Of a stretch of 39,350 bases of DNA, positions 8,986 to 18,936 are shown piece after piece. The translations under genes were made by a program, and so were the position numbers. Each line of letters begins with the position of its first letter. Within the stretch, counting starts at the first letter, position 1. The notes under the pieces are model-generated. The model made no database searches. It had not been told where the DNA came from and saw only the letters and a list, made by a program, of their open reading frames with translations. Where the stretch lies: assembly GCF_024509055.1 (NCBI RefSeq), contig NZ_JANINM010000255.1, forward strand, positions 1 through 39,350, read 5' to 3'. This DNA comes from Mesorhizobium sp. (GTDB lineage: Bacteria > Pseudomonadota > Alphaproteobacteria > Rhizobiales > Rhizobiaceae).

Positions 8986-9395
8986 CAAAAACCCCAGATC
9001 CTTGGCTCGGCAAACTCGATCGAATTGCCTGACGGGTCGCGGATATAGATCGAGTGGCCGCCCTGCGGCCATTCGAAATCGCTTTCGATGGCGACATTCT
9101 TTGCCGCGAGATGCTTGCGCCAGTTGGCGATCTCGTCAGCGCTTGCCGCGAAGCAGAGATGGCCCTCGCCTGCCGTGCCATGTGGCGGCACCTTCAGCCT
9201 GGCGTCCGGCGCAGGCGGAATTCTGGTCGCCTCCGCGTTGAAGAGCAGCAGCACGCCGCTGCCGCAGCGGAAGAAGACGTGGCGGCCTTCGACCTTGCCC
9301 AGCAACTCGAGGCCGATGATGTCGCGGTAAAAAGCTTCGGCGGCACTGAGATCGGTGACGTAGAGGGCCGATTCGAGAATTCCGGAGGGCGTCAC
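8985..9395 (-). CDS. VOC (glyoxalase/dioxygenase superfamily) protein
   Basis: This 136-aa protein has the vicinal-oxygen-chelate fold with two beta-alpha-beta-beta-beta modules: [23 protein letters not shown] at the N-terminus and [19 protein letters not shown] at the C-terminus. The H in GEGHLCF and the E in IEFAEP fit metal ligands. The substrate cannot be deduced. It sits between rph and rdgB, where many relatives have no gene, and is translationally coupled to rdgB. A glyoxalase, fosfomycin-resistance or dioxygenase function is possible; only the superfamily is secure. Confidence 0.85.
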   Translation of the reverse strand: MTPSGILESALYVTDLSAAEAFYRDIIGLELLGKVEGRHVFFRCGSGVLLLFNAEATRIPPAPDARLKVPPHGTAGEGHLCFAASADEIANWRKHLAAKNVAIESDFEWPQGGHSIYIRDPSGNSIEFAEPRIWGF

Positions 9396-9400
9396 GAGGC

Positions 9401-9554
9401 GCCCCCCTCTGCCCTGCCGGGCATCTCCCCCTCAAGGGGGGAGATTGGCGGTTTTGATGCCGCCGCACATCTTACGTTGGAGATTGGCGAAGCCCAAGCT
9501 GACATCCAATCCCCCCCCTTGAGGGGGAGATGGCCGGCAGGCCAGAGGGGGGTG
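9401..9554. repeat. Long inverted repeat, family B copy 1
   Basis: The left arm (9401-9449) reads CCCCCCTCTGCCCTGCCGGG and on to CTCCCCCTCAAGGGGGGAG; the right arm (9506-9554) is its near-perfect reverse complement. They are separated by about 56 bp. The element occupies the whole rph/VOC spacer and could fold into a large stem in RNA. A second copy with the same design is at 22729-22886. Confidence 0.85.
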
Positions 9555-9576
9555 CCCAGGCTCGGCATTCGAAATC

Positions 9577-10293
9577 CTACGCCACCGCCATCTGCTGCAG
9601 ACTCACCAGCCGCGAAATGCCTTTCTTGGCGAGGCCCATCAGCGCTGAAAACTGCTCTTCCGAAAACGGCTCGCCTTCGGCGGTGCCCTGGATCTCGACG
9701 ATGCCGCCCTTGCCGGTCATGACGAAATTGGCGTCGGTGCCGGCGGAGGAATCCTCGAGATAGTCGAGGTCGATGACCGGCTGTCCGTCATGGATGCCGC
9801 AGGAGATCGCCGCGACATGGTCCTTCAGCACCTTGGAGACGCTGGCCATCTGGCGCGCTTCCATCCAGCGCAGGCAGTCATGGAGCGCCACCCAGCCACC
9901 GGTGATCGAGGCGGTGCGGGTGCCACCATCAGCCTGGATCACGTCGCAGTCGACGGTGATCTGCTGCTCGCCCAGCGCCTGCAGGTCGACCACGGCGCGC
10001 AACGAACGGCCGATCAGCCGCTGGATCTCCAGCGTGCGGCCGCCCTGCTTGCCGGCGGACGCCTCGCGCCGCATGCGCTCGCCGGTCGAGCGTGGCAGCA
10101 TGCCGTATTCGGCCGTCACCCAGCCCTTGCCCGAATTGCGCATCCAGGCCGGCACCTTTTCTTCCAGGCTCGCCGTGCACAGCACATGCGTGTCGCCGAA
10201 CTTCACCAGGCACGAGCCTTCGGCATGCTTGGAGACGCCGCGCTCGAAGGAGATGGCGCGCATTTCGTCGGCTTGGCGTTTGGAGGGGCGCAT
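9577..10293 (-). CDS. rph: Ribonuclease PH
   Basis: RNase PH is a phosphorolytic 3'-5' exoribonuclease that trims tRNA precursors and other RNAs, working as a hexamer. The 238-aa reading from ATG 10293 has the exact family length and begins [19 protein letters not shown]. Conserved blocks are [63 protein letters not shown] and [19 protein letters not shown]. Upstream in-frame ATGs (up to 10350) are not needed. It is divergent from hrcA, a conserved arrangement. Confidence 0.96.
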   Translation of the reverse strand: MRPSKRQADEMRAISFERGVSKHAEGSCLVKFGDTHVLCTASLEEKVPAWMRNSGKGWVTAEYGMLPRSTGERMRREASAGKQGGRTLEIQRLIGRSLRAVVDLQALGEQQITVDCDVIQADGGTRTASITGGWVALHDCLRWMEARQMASVSKVLKDHVAAISCGIHDGQPVIDLDYLEDSSAGTDANFVMTGKGGIVEIQGTAEGEPFSEEQFSALMGLAKKGISRLVSLQQMAVA

Positions 10294-10446
10294 AACGGCT
10301 CTTTCTGTTCTTTTGGATTTGTCGGCGGCTTGTAGACGCATGCGGCGCACGGCGCAAAGGAAAATGGCTGGATGGCCGAACGCGGCACCGGGTTGCGCCG
10401 GAGGGGTTGGAGTCTATATCTTTTCTAGCGGAGGTTCTTGGTTCGG

Positions 10447-11529
10447 ATGAACAAGGCAGTCGATCCAACGTCGCAGTCGCCCGTATTGCAATCGCTTGAC
10501 ATGCGCTCGCGCGACATTTTCAGGCGGATCGTCGACTCCTACCTGCGCGACGGCGAGCCGGTGGGCTCGCGCAGCCTGTCGCGCATCATGCCCTCCTCGC
10601 TCTCGCCGGCCACCATCCGCAACGTGATGAGCGACCTCGAGCATCTGGGACTGATCTACGCCCCGCACATCTCGGCCGGCCGCCTGCCGACGCAGACCGG
10701 CCTGCGCTTCTTCGTCGACGCCTTCATGGAGCTCGGCGACCTCTCCGACGACGAACGCCGCGTGATCGAGGCGCAGGTGCGCGCCTCCGGTTCGGGCGCC
10801 ACGCTGGAGCATATGCTGACCGAGGCCAGTCAGATGCTGTCCGGCATGTCGCGCGGCGCCGGGCTCGTGCTCGCCGCCAAGAACGAGGTGGGGCTGAAGC
10901 ACATCGAATTCATCCAGCTGGAGCCCACCAAGGCGCTGGCAGTGCTGGTGTCGCAGAGCGGCGATGTCGAGAACCGCGTGGTCGACATCCCCGCCGGCAT
11001 CACCGTCTCGCAGCTGCACGAAGCCTCCAACTTCCTCAACGCGCATATTCGCGGCCGCACGCTCGCCGAGGCGCGGGTCGAGATCGCCCGTATCAAGGAC
11101 GAGACCAGGGCGGCCCTCGACACGCTGTCCCAGGAACTGGTGGAGAAGGGCCTCGCTGTATGGGCCGGCGCCGACAGCGGCCTGCCGGCGCGCCTCATCG
11201 TGCGCGGCCGCGCCAACCTTTTGGAAAATGTCACCGCCCAGGCCGATCTCGAATTGCTGCGCCATCTCTTCGAGGACCTGGAAACGCAGGACGGGCTGCT
11301 GCAGCTTCTCGACCTCGCCGAGGAAGGGCCTGGCGTGCGCATCTTCATCGGCTCGGAAAACAAGCTGTTTTCGCTGTCCGGCTCGTCGCTGGTCGTCGCG
11401 CCCTATCGCGACAAGGACGCCCGCGTCATCGGAGCGCTCGGCGTCATCGGGCCGACGCGGTTGAACTATGCCCGCATCGTGCCGATGGTGGACTACACCG
11501 CCCAGCTGATCTCGCGCATGTTGAGGTGA
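10447..11529 (+). CDS. hrcA: Heat-inducible transcription repressor HrcA
   Basis: HrcA represses chaperone operons by binding CIRCE operators and is tuned by GroEL. The 360-aa protein starts with a winged-helix domain ([24 protein letters not shown], then [39 protein letters not shown]), followed by the GAF-like domain and the C-terminal [19 protein letters not shown] block. ATG 10447 is preferred; a TTG at 10438 lies too close to the GGAGG at about 10430. No CIRCE-like inverted repeat is visible in the 150 bp upstream. A weak TTGCGC (10393-10398)/TATATC (10415-10420) pair might be its promoter. grpE does not follow directly. Confidence 0.95.
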   Translation: MNKAVDPTSQSPVLQSLDMRSRDIFRRIVDSYLRDGEPVGSRSLSRIMPSSLSPATIRNVMSDLEHLGLIYAPHISAGRLPTQTGLRFFVDAFMELGDLSDDERRVIEAQVRASGSGATLEHMLTEASQMLSGMSRGAGLVLAAKNEVGLKHIEFIQLEPTKALAVLVSQSGDVENRVVDIPAGITVSQLHEASNFLNAHIRGRTLAEARVEIARIKDETRAALDTLSQELVEKGLAVWAGADSGLPARLIVRGRANLLENVTAQADLELLRHLFEDLETQDGLLQLLDLAEEGPGVRIFIGSENKLFSLSGSSLVVAPYRDKDARVIGALGVIGPTRLNYARIVPMVDYTAQLISRMLR

Positions 11530-11562
11530 GCTGGCGGGAATTGCCGCAAGGAGGGTGGAAAA

Positions 11563-11760
11563 ATGGCGCTTGAATCGCTGAAGGCTCAGATCAGCCTGCT
11601 GCTCGAGGAGATGGTCAACCAGCCCGAGGACGAGCACGAGATACAGGAGCAGCTGCGCGAGAAGCTCAGGGAAATGCGGGCAATGGGCCTGCCTTTGCCG
11701 GCCGACCTCGTCGCGCTGGAAAAGCAGCTCGACGACGACCTCGACGTCGAAGAGAACTGA
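11563..11760 (+). CDS. Small acidic helical hypothetical protein (65 aa)
   Basis: The peptide is rich in Glu, Asp and Leu and almost wholly helical by eye (ESLKAQISLLLEEMVNQPED ... LREKLREMRAMG), ending with an acidic tail DDDLDVEEN. A strong AGGAGGG Shine-Dalgarno precedes ATG 11563. It lies 33 bp after hrcA, so it is probably in the same transcript, in the place where grpE is often found. No domain is recognised; a small coiled-coil or adaptor role is only a guess. Confidence 0.75.
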   Translation: MALESLKAQISLLLEEMVNQPEDEHEIQEQLREKLREMRAMGLPLPADLVALEKQLDDDLDVEEN

Positions 11761-11879
11761 GTTGCTGGCGCCCTCACGTCAAATCTGCGTGCTGGCGCTT
11801 CTCTTTTAGAGCGTCTGCCCAATATCGCTTGTTCGCCGGCGCCGGCCGAACCAGCGCGTCGGCAACGACGGAGGACAGC

Positions 11880-13229
11880 ATGTTGCGGATTGCCGGCTAC
11901 GCGGGTCTCGCTCTGTTTCTGGCCACCACTGCCTTCGCCCAACAGGCGGATCAGCCCTTGCTGACCGGTGAAAAGGCCTTTGGCGACTGGAAGGCGGACC
12001 ATCCCGGCGTGCGACGCCTCATCAAGCCGGACGATTTGCCGAAGCCCTATGCCACTGAATCCGCTTCGAACGGCCCCAGCGTCGGCGATCGCCCCGAAGG
12101 CGCCAAGCCGAAGGTGCCGGCCGGCTTCACCGTCGAGCTGGTTGCTTCCGGCATAGGCAATCCGCGCGTCGTGCGCGTGGCGCCGAACGGCGATCTCTTC
12201 GTCGCCGACAGCATGTCAAACCAGGTCCGGGTCTACCGGCTGGCGCAAGGCAGTGCGAAACCGGCTGAGAAATCTGTCTTCGCCAAGGGCCTCACCCGGC
12301 CCTATGGCATCGCTTTCTATCCGCCGGGCGACAAGCCGCAATGGGTCTATGTCGCCAACAGCAACAGCGTCGTCCGCTTCTCCTATCGTGATGGCGATAT
12401 GGAGGCCTCCGGCAAACCGGAAACCATCGTCGAAAAGATACCGGCCAATCATCACTGGACGCGCGACATCGCCTTCTCGCCCGACGGCAAGACCCTCTAC
12501 CTGTCGGTCGGCTCCGGCTCGAACATCGCAGAGGATATGGGCGCCAAGCCGAAGGGCGGCCTCGACGCGTGGGCGAAGGCGCAGCCTTTGGGTGCGGCCT
12601 GGGGTTCGGAGGCCGGACGCGCCGACGTGCTCGCTTTCGATCCGGACGGCAAGAACCGCCGAACGGTCGCCACCGGCCTGCGCAACTGCTCCGGCATGAC
12701 GGTGCAGCCGGCGACGGGCGCGCTCTGGTGCGTCGTCAACGAGCGCGACGAGCTCGGCGACAACGTACCTTTCGACTATGCGACGAGCGTGAAGGACGGC
12801 GCTTTCTACGGTTGGCCCTGGTATTATGTCGGCGACAATGAGGACCCGCGCCACAAAGGCGCGCGGCCCGATCTGGCCGGCAAGGTCACGATCCCGGACG
12901 TGCTCGTGCAGGCGCATTCGGCGCCGCTCAACATCGCCTTCTACGACGGTGGCAATTTCCCGGCCGAGTACAAGGGCGACGCCTTCGTCGCCTTGCATGG
13001 CTCCTGGAACCGCAATCTGCGCACCGGCTACAAGGTGGTTAGGCTAAGATTCAAGGACGGCAAGCCGACTGGCGAGTATGACGATTTCGCCACCGGCTTC
13101 GTCGTCTCCGACGACGAGGTCTGGGGACGGCCGGTTGGTGTCGCGGTGGCGAAGGATGGCGCGCTGATCGTCACCGAGGACGGCAACGGCACCATCTGGC
13201 GCATCACGCATGGCGATGGTCCGTCCTGA
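11880..13229 (+). CDS. Secreted sorbosone/glucose dehydrogenase-like beta-propeller
   Basis: This 449-aa protein has a signal peptide (MLRIAGYAGLALFLATTAFA, cleavage before QQ) and a six-bladed beta-propeller of the soluble glucose/L-sorbosone dehydrogenase family. Family traits are GFTVELVASGIGNPRVVRVAPNGDLFVADS, NHHWTRDIAFSPDGKTLYLSVGSGSN, FDPDGKNRR, and HGSWNRNLRTGYKVVRL near the C-terminus. Such enzymes oxidise sugars or aldehydes in the periplasm with PQQ. No heme-binding CxxCH is present. The GGAGG before ATG 11880 fixes the start; an upstream in-frame TTG (11829) would bury the signal peptide. The real substrate is unknown. Confidence 0.88.
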   Translation: MLRIAGYAGLALFLATTAFAQQADQPLLTGEKAFGDWKADHPGVRRLIKPDDLPKPYATESASNGPSVGDRPEGAKPKVPAGFTVELVASGIGNPRVVRVAPNGDLFVADSMSNQVRVYRLAQGSAKPAEKSVFAKGLTRPYGIAFYPPGDKPQWVYVANSNSVVRFSYRDGDMEASGKPETIVEKIPANHHWTRDIAFSPDGKTLYLSVGSGSNIAEDMGAKPKGGLDAWAKAQPLGAAWGSEAGRADVLAFDPDGKNRRTVATGLRNCSGMTVQPATGALWCVVNERDELGDNVPFDYATSVKDGAFYGWPWYYVGDNEDPRHKGARPDLAGKVTIPDVLVQAHSAPLNIAFYDGGNFPAEYKGDAFVALHGSWNRNLRTGYKVVRLRFKDGKPTGEYDDFATGFVVSDDEVWGRPVGVAVAKDGALIVTEDGNGTIWRITHGDGPS

Positions 13230-13334
13230 CGCGCGGTGACCGTGTGGCGGCTGGCGCAATCGAATCCAGCTCTCGGGGAGTTCATCCCGGCTCGGATTTG
13301 TGCAAAAAAGTCGTCCCGATCCAGGATCGAAATC

Positions 13335-13952
13335 ATGACAGTCACCGGATTTCTCGCCTACAGCGCTGCCCTCGGCGTGGCCGCCGCCATTCCAGGGCCC
13401 GGCGTCACCGCGCTTGTCGCGCGTGCATTGGGCTCGGGCTTCCGCTCGGCGCTCGCCATGTCCTTCGGTCTGATGCTCGGCGACATCACCTATCTCACCG
13501 CTGTGGTGCTTGGCCTCGCCTTCGTCGCGCAGAGCTTCGGCATGGTCTTCCTCGCCATCAAATGGGCCGGCGTCGCCTATCTCGCCTTCCTCGCCTGGCG
13601 TTTCTGGACCGGCGGCATCTCTCCTGAGACGATCGAGGCGCGCAAGGGCAAGGGCGGCTTCGTGGCGAATGTCGTCGCCGGCCTGACGCTGACGCTGGGC
13701 AACCCGAAGACGATGATCTTCTACCTTGCCATCACCCCAACCATCGTCGACCTGAAGACGATCACGCTGGCCGACTACGGCATCCTTGTCGCGATCACCG
13801 TCGCCGTGCTTTTCGTCGTGCTGGTGCCCTACCTGGCGCTGGCCGCCAAGGCGCGCTGGTTCCTGAAGTCGCCGCGCGCGCTGAAGGCGCTCAACCGCAC
13901 CGCGGCCGGCTTCATGGTGGGGGCGGCGGCGGCAATCGCCGCGCGCCAATAA
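13335..13952 (+). CDS. LysE/RhtB-family amino-acid exporter
   Basis: This 205-aa protein has about six transmembrane segments. The N-terminal AALGVAAAIPGPGVTALVARALG is the signature of the RhtB/LysE translocator superfamily, and NPKTMIFYLAITPTIV in the middle matches the conserved NPK motif. It should export an amino acid or a related metabolite across the inner membrane; the substrate cannot be predicted. I used ATG 13335. An upstream in-frame GTG (13236) would add 33 residues unlike the family. Confidence 0.9.
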   Translation: MTVTGFLAYSAALGVAAAIPGPGVTALVARALGSGFRSALAMSFGLMLGDITYLTAVVLGLAFVAQSFGMVFLAIKWAGVAYLAFLAWRFWTGGISPETIEARKGKGGFVANVVAGLTLTLGNPKTMIFYLAITPTIVDLKTITLADYGILVAITVAVLFVVLVPYLALAAKARWFLKSPRALKALNRTAAGFMVGAAAAIAARQ

Positions 13953-14141
13953 ATCTCGACCTCCCCGGCGACCGCGTCCGCCAAATCATTCCGCAAACGG
14001 ACCGATCCGGAAAATGCATTTCCGGCATGGCCTGGTTTTGAGCAACCGGCCCACTCGGATATTTTCGGCCGCCGGCCTATCTTGCGCGGCTGAAAACCCT
14101 ATTCTGTTTGCCTGTCGCCTTTTGCCTTGGGAGCGAAACCA

Positions 14142-15122
<981 letters not shown>

Positions 15123-15143
15123 CGCACAAAGGGGCGGCAGGCG

Positions 15144-15917
15144 TCACAGCCTGCCGGCGAAGCGCTCGACGAGGCCAACCACCGCGTCGAGCCGCTCCAC
15201 ATGCGGAAAATGTCCGGCCTCGGCGATCCCGTGAAACTCGGCGCCGGCGATGCTGTCGGCGTAGCGCCGGCCGTAGCCGATATCCACGATGCGGTCGCTC
15301 TCTCCCCATACGACGGCGGCCGGAACCGGCATCCGCGCCAGCCGCGCTCTGAGAGCCGGGTCGTGCATGAAATGCTCGCCGGAATAGAGCCGCAAGTTGC
15401 GCTGGTTCTCCGCCATCGTGGCGATGGCGTCCGGACCTGCTGGCGCCAGTGCATAGCGTTGCGGATCGTGAAAGGCGAAAGCCGCCCGTTCCGTGGGCGG
15501 CAAGGTCGTCGGGTCGACGATAGGCTGCCCCGCCGGGTCCGGATCGATCCCAACCGCATTGAGAAGGATCAGCCCGGCGATCGAGGGTGAGTTCCGCAGC
15601 GCCATCTCGGCGCCGATCCAGCCGCCGGCGGAATTGCCGATGAGGACGACATCCTTCAGGTCGAGCCGATCGATCAGGGCGAGATAGGCGAGCGCCAGGT
15701 CGGCTATCCTGGAAAAGGCTTCCGGCCTTGGCTCGCCGTCGAAGCCCGGATGCGTCGGCACGATGGCGCGACCGCTTCTTGCCAGCGCCTGCGCCAGACC
15801 CGCCATCGAGCCGGCCCCGGCGCCTCCATGCAGAAGCAGGAAGGTTCGTACCTTGCCTTCGTCCGAGATCGCCAAGGGTATGGTTCCGGCCAACAGGCTC
15901 AAGCGTTGCTTCGGCAT
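15144..15917 (-). CDS. Alpha/beta-hydrolase
   Basis: This 257-aa serine hydrolase has the oxyanion-hole stretch LLLHGGAGAGS (about residues 27-37) and the nucleophile elbow GNSAGG (S96). The acidic member is probably in VWGESDRIVD, and the histidine in EAGHFPHVE. The substrate is unknown. It is divergent from a MarR-family gene, and the AT-rich palindrome between them may be a shared operator, so the hydrolase may be controlled by that regulator. The ATG is at 15917, with a GGAGG-like sequence just upstream. Confidence 0.87.
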   Translation of the reverse strand: MPKQRLSLLAGTIPLAISDEGKVRTFLLLHGGAGAGSMAGLAQALARSGRAIVPTHPGFDGEPRPEAFSRIADLALAYLALIDRLDLKDVVLIGNSAGGWIGAEMALRNSPSIAGLILLNAVGIDPDPAGQPIVDPTTLPPTERAAFAFHDPQRYALAPAGPDAIATMAENQRNLRLYSGEHFMHDPALRARLARMPVPAAVVWGESDRIVDIGYGRRYADSIAGAEFHGIAEAGHFPHVERLDAVVGLVERFAGRL

Positions 15918-15943
15918 GGTTTCGACCTCCGTTTCGACTTGAC

Positions 15944-15963
15944 TATATAAACATCCTTATATA
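15944..15963. promoter_or_regulatory. Candidate MarR operator between divergent genes
   Basis: TATATAA (15944-15950) and its exact complement TTATATA (15957-15963) are separated by six bases, in the 57-bp space between the hydrolase and marR starts. The palindrome is much more AT-rich than its surroundings, and its location fits an autoregulatory operator of a dimeric MarR protein. The TATAAA-like core may also serve as a -10 element. Confidence 0.6.
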
Positions 15964-15974
15964 AATTTATTGAT

Positions 15975-16397
15975 ATGTCAAACTCACCTGAAACGCTCGC
16001 CCTTTCGATCAAGAAGCTCCAGCATCGCCACCACCGCGCGCTCGACGGGGTTTTGGCCGGGCTGGGCATCAGCCTGGTTCAGTGGAATGCCCTTCGCGAG
16101 ATCGATCGCAACCCTGGCGCCACGATGCATCGCCTTGCGGAGCTGACATTCAATTCAGATCAGGCGTTCGGCACGCTGACGACCCGCTTGATCCGCCAGG
16201 GTTGGGTGGAGCGGCAGGTTGGCCCAGGCCGCGCCAACGCCCATCGCCTGACGCCATCGGGCGAAGCTCTCTTAAGCGACGGACGTGAGCGCGTTCTCGC
16301 CGTGTTCACCAGATCCTTCGCGCCCCTTGACGAATCCGAACGCGGAACGCTGAAGCGGCTGCTCGACAAGATGCTGGAGCATGGCTTGGGCGACTGA
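15975..16397 (+). CDS. MarR-family transcriptional regulator
   Basis: This 140-aa winged-helix regulator has helices around LVQWNALREIDRNPGATMHRLAEL, a recognition region FNSDQAFGTLTTRLIRQGWVERQ, and the beta-wing VGPGRANAHRLTPSGEALL, as in MarR proteins. It most likely represses itself and the divergent hydrolase through the palindrome at 15944-15963; the ligand is not known. The start is ATG 15975, with no strong SD visible in the AT-rich leader. Confidence 0.9.
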   Translation: MSNSPETLALSIKKLQHRHHRALDGVLAGLGISLVQWNALREIDRNPGATMHRLAELTFNSDQAFGTLTTRLIRQGWVERQVGPGRANAHRLTPSGEALLSDGRERVLAVFTRSFAPLDESERGTLKRLLDKMLEHGLGD

Positions 16398-16544
16398 CGG
16401 CGCCGCATAGGCTGCGCACGAAGCCGCCCGGCACGCTGGACCGCTGGAAAGCTTGGGCTGGCTGCCACCGACACCTTGAGCTGACCCTTGCTTCCGGCTC
16501 ATATCGCCGCCGGCCTGAGAGAAACGGCCAGCGGGAGGATTTCC

Positions 16545-17174
16545 ATGTACAAGCTTTATACGCGGCCTGGCAGCGGCGGCTTCGTGGTCGAGGCAGCGCT
16601 TGCCATGGCCGGCGTGCCTTTCGATCAGGTCGACGTGCCGAAGAAGGACCCGCCCGACCCGGCTTTCCATGCCATCAGCCCGCTGAACCAGGTCCCCGTG
16701 CTGACGCTTCCGGACGGCCGTTCGATCACCGAATCGGCGGCGATCTGCATCCTGCTCGCCGAGCGCCACCCGCAAGCGCTTCTCGCGCCCGAACCCGGGT
16801 CGGCGGCGCGTGCCGATTTCCTGCGCTGGATGGCCTTCATGTCGTCGGTGCTCTACCCGGCGGTCCTGAGGTTCTACTACGCCCATCGCTACACATCCGA
16901 CGCCGAGGGCGTGCGGTCGGTGAAAGAGGCGGCGATAGCGGAAATGGATCGCGGCTTCGCCATCGTCGACGACGCGCTCGCCGGCCGGGACTGGCTGGCG
17001 GGCGAAACGCTGTCGCTGGCGGACGTCTACCTCGTCATGCTGGCCGCGTGGCATCCCGACACCGAGAGGGCTCGCATGGCCTGGCCGAACATCGAAAGGC
17101 TGTGGAGCAAGTTGCGCCAGCACGAGTTGATGCGGAAGCTCAATGCGTCGCATGAGATGTGGCCACAGGAGTAG
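16545..17174 (+). CDS. Glutathione S-transferase
   Basis: This 209-aa protein has an N-terminal thioredoxin-like domain (MYKLYTRPGSGGFVVEAALA, then ISPLNQVPVLTLPDGRSITESAAI with cis-Pro and the SxS/E-S glutathione-binding motif) and a helical C-terminal domain (GRDWLAGETLSLADVYLVML). It is predicted to conjugate or reduce electrophiles in the cytosol. GGAGG lies just upstream of ATG 16545. It is about 150 bp from marR on the same strand, so co-regulation is possible. Confidence 0.88.
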   Translation: MYKLYTRPGSGGFVVEAALAMAGVPFDQVDVPKKDPPDPAFHAISPLNQVPVLTLPDGRSITESAAICILLAERHPQALLAPEPGSAARADFLRWMAFMSSVLYPAVLRFYYAHRYTSDAEGVRSVKEAAIAEMDRGFAIVDDALAGRDWLAGETLSLADVYLVMLAAWHPDTERARMAWPNIERLWSKLRQHELMRKLNASHEMWPQE

Positions 17175-17186
17175 GCGCGGGCCTTC

Positions 17187-18434
17187 TCAGTTTTTGACGA
17201 GCTTCGCCCTTTCCCCCTGCAGGAAACGGCGCAAGGCGGCATCACGCTCGAGCCCGATTGCCTGGTCATAGGCCCCGGCGGCTTCGGCTGTTCTGCCCAA
17301 CCTCGCCAGCAGGTCGGCCCTAGCGGCCCAGTAGGGCTGGTATTCGGCAAGCCGCCTGTCGTCGCCGATCGCATCGAGTGCCGGAAGGCCCGCCGCCGCG
17401 CCTTCGTCTTCGGCGATGGCGACGGCCCGGTTGATCGCCACCACCGGTGAGCCGGCGACGGCCTGCAGCGCGTCGTAAAGCTGGCGGATAGCCGCCCAGT
17501 CGGTGCGCCCGCTCCGTCGTCGTGCCGTATGCGCCGACTGCACGGCGGCTTCCAGCTGGTAGCGGCCGATCATTCCCTTCGTCGCGGCGCTGCCCAGCAG
17601 GGCTTCCGCCTCGTCGATCAGCCTGTCGTCCCAGAGCGTGGTGTCCTGCCTAGCCAGCGGCACGAAGTCCCCCTCGGCGTTTCGCCGTGCCGCCCGCCGC
17701 GCCTCGGCGAAAAGCATCAATGCGAGAAGTCCCAATGCTTCCGGCTCGCCCGGCATCAGGGACGCCACGACGCGGCCGAGCCAGATGCCTTCGGTGGCGA
17801 GGTTGCGGCGCCGCGTTTCGGTGCCGGCCGGATCGGACCAGCCCTCGGCGAAAGTGGCGTAGATCGCCTCCAGCACGGCGTCGAGCCGCTCGCCGAGTTC
17901 GGCCCGCTCCGGCACGCGGAAGGGAATGCCCGCCTCGCGGATGCGGGTCTTGGCGCGCACCAGGCGCTGGCCCATCGTCGCCGGCGACACCAGGAAGGCC
18001 GAGGCGATCGTGGCGGCGTCGAAGCCGAGGATCGTCTGCAACATCAGCGGCGCGCGCACGCTGGCCTCTATCGCCGGATGGGCGCAGGCGAACATCAGCC
18101 TGAGCCGCTCGTCGGGCAAATCGTCATTCGTCACGCGCGCCTCCACCTCTTCGGCGATCAGCTGCAGGTGGTCGCGGGCCGCCTCCCCGGTCAGTCGCCG
18201 CCGCACCGCGTCGACGTCGCGGCGGCGCGCCACCGCCAGCAGCCAGGCCTCCGGTTTTTCGGGAACGCCGCTTTTCGGCCATCGCTCCAGCGCGGCCGCG
18301 AAGGCTTCCGCCAATGCATCCTCCGCGCCGGCGACGTCGCGCATGCGAGCCGCGAGCCAGGCGACCAGCTTGCCGTAACTCTGACGGGCGGCCGCCTCCG
18401 CCGCCGCCCGCGCCATTTCCGAGCGACCATTCAT
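17187..18434 (-). CDS. ECF-type RNA polymerase sigma factor with C-terminal extension (ECF42-like, DUF6596)
   Basis: This 415-aa protein has sigma-2 features at the N-terminus (YGKLVAWLAARMRDVAGAEDALAEAFAAALERWP) and a sigma-4 helix-turn-helix (LGFDAATIASAFLVSPATMGQRLVRAKTRIREAGIPF). A long C-terminal helical region (TPR-like, DUF6596) follows, with conserved blocks such as ALMLFAEARRAAR and VAINRAVAIAE. Sigma factors of this build form the ECF42 group, which lacks a classical anti-sigma factor and is genetically linked to YCII/DGPF proteins. The gene starts 10 bp after such a protein. Its target promoters are not identified here. Confidence 0.9.
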   Translation of the reverse strand: MNGRSEMARAAAEAAARQSYGKLVAWLAARMRDVAGAEDALAEAFAAALERWPKSGVPEKPEAWLLAVARRRDVDAVRRRLTGEAARDHLQLIAEEVEARVTNDDLPDERLRLMFACAHPAIEASVRAPLMLQTILGFDAATIASAFLVSPATMGQRLVRAKTRIREAGIPFRVPERAELGERLDAVLEAIYATFAEGWSDPAGTETRRRNLATEGIWLGRVVASLMPGEPEALGLLALMLFAEARRAARRNAEGDFVPLARQDTTLWDDRLIDEAEALLGSAATKGMIGRYQLEAAVQSAHTARRRSGRTDWAAIRQLYDALQAVAGSPVVAINRAVAIAEDEGAAAGLPALDAIGDDRRLAEYQPYWAARADLLARLGRTAEAAGAYDQAIGLERDAALRRFLQGERAKLVKN

Positions 18435-18444
18435 CGGAACGTTG

Positions 18445-18810
18445 TTAGCCGGGCAAATACTCGGTCATTTCCCAGATAGGCCGCACCTCGACCGTGCCTG
18501 TGCTGGCCGCCGGACAACGCGCGCCCCATTCGATGGCCGTGTCGATGTCCGTCGCTTCGATCATGTAGAAGCCGGCAAGCTGCTCCTTGGTGTCGGCATA
18601 AGGGCCATCGAGCACATTGGTCTTGCCATTGGCCATCCGCACCGAGGTGGCCGCCTGGGTCGGCCGCAACCGGTCGCCGGCGAGCCATGCGCCCGACTTC
18701 TTCAGGGCTTCGGTGTAGGCGCCGTAGGCGGCGAGGGTCTGTTCGATCTGGTCGCGCGGCGTGCTCGCCATCGCGGCCTCGTCATTGTAGATCAAAAGCA
18801 TGTATCGCAT
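18445..18810 (-). CDS. YCII-related (DGPF) protein
   Basis: This 121-aa YCII-domain protein (MRYMLLIYNDEAA start; ALKKSGAWLAGDRLRP) contains the DGPF-type motif as DGPYADTKEQLAGFY (about residues 68-82). DGPF proteins accompany ECF42 sigma factors and are their usual regulon members; the biochemical role is unresolved. GGGAGAAG precedes ATG 18810. The ten-base gap to the sigma gene indicates one transcript. Confidence 0.9.
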   Translation of the reverse strand: MRYMLLIYNDEAAMASTPRDQIEQTLAAYGAYTEALKKSGAWLAGDRLRPTQAATSVRMANGKTNVLDGPYADTKEQLAGFYMIEATDIDTAIEWGARCPAASTGTVEVRPIWEMTEYLPG

Positions 18811-18936
18811 GGGTCTTCTCCCGTTTCTCGAAGGCCGCGTCGTCGCGGGCCGACCTATGTCGAGCGGCCATCGCCGATTTCGACAGGCTCCGCGAAAATT
18901 TTCACCCCTTGCCGCCTGTCGCGCAAGGACGCTTCG

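Noticed and set aside
10294..10446. CIRCE operator upstream of hrcA
   Set aside because: No TTAGCACTC...GAGTGCTAA-like inverted repeat could be found on either strand.
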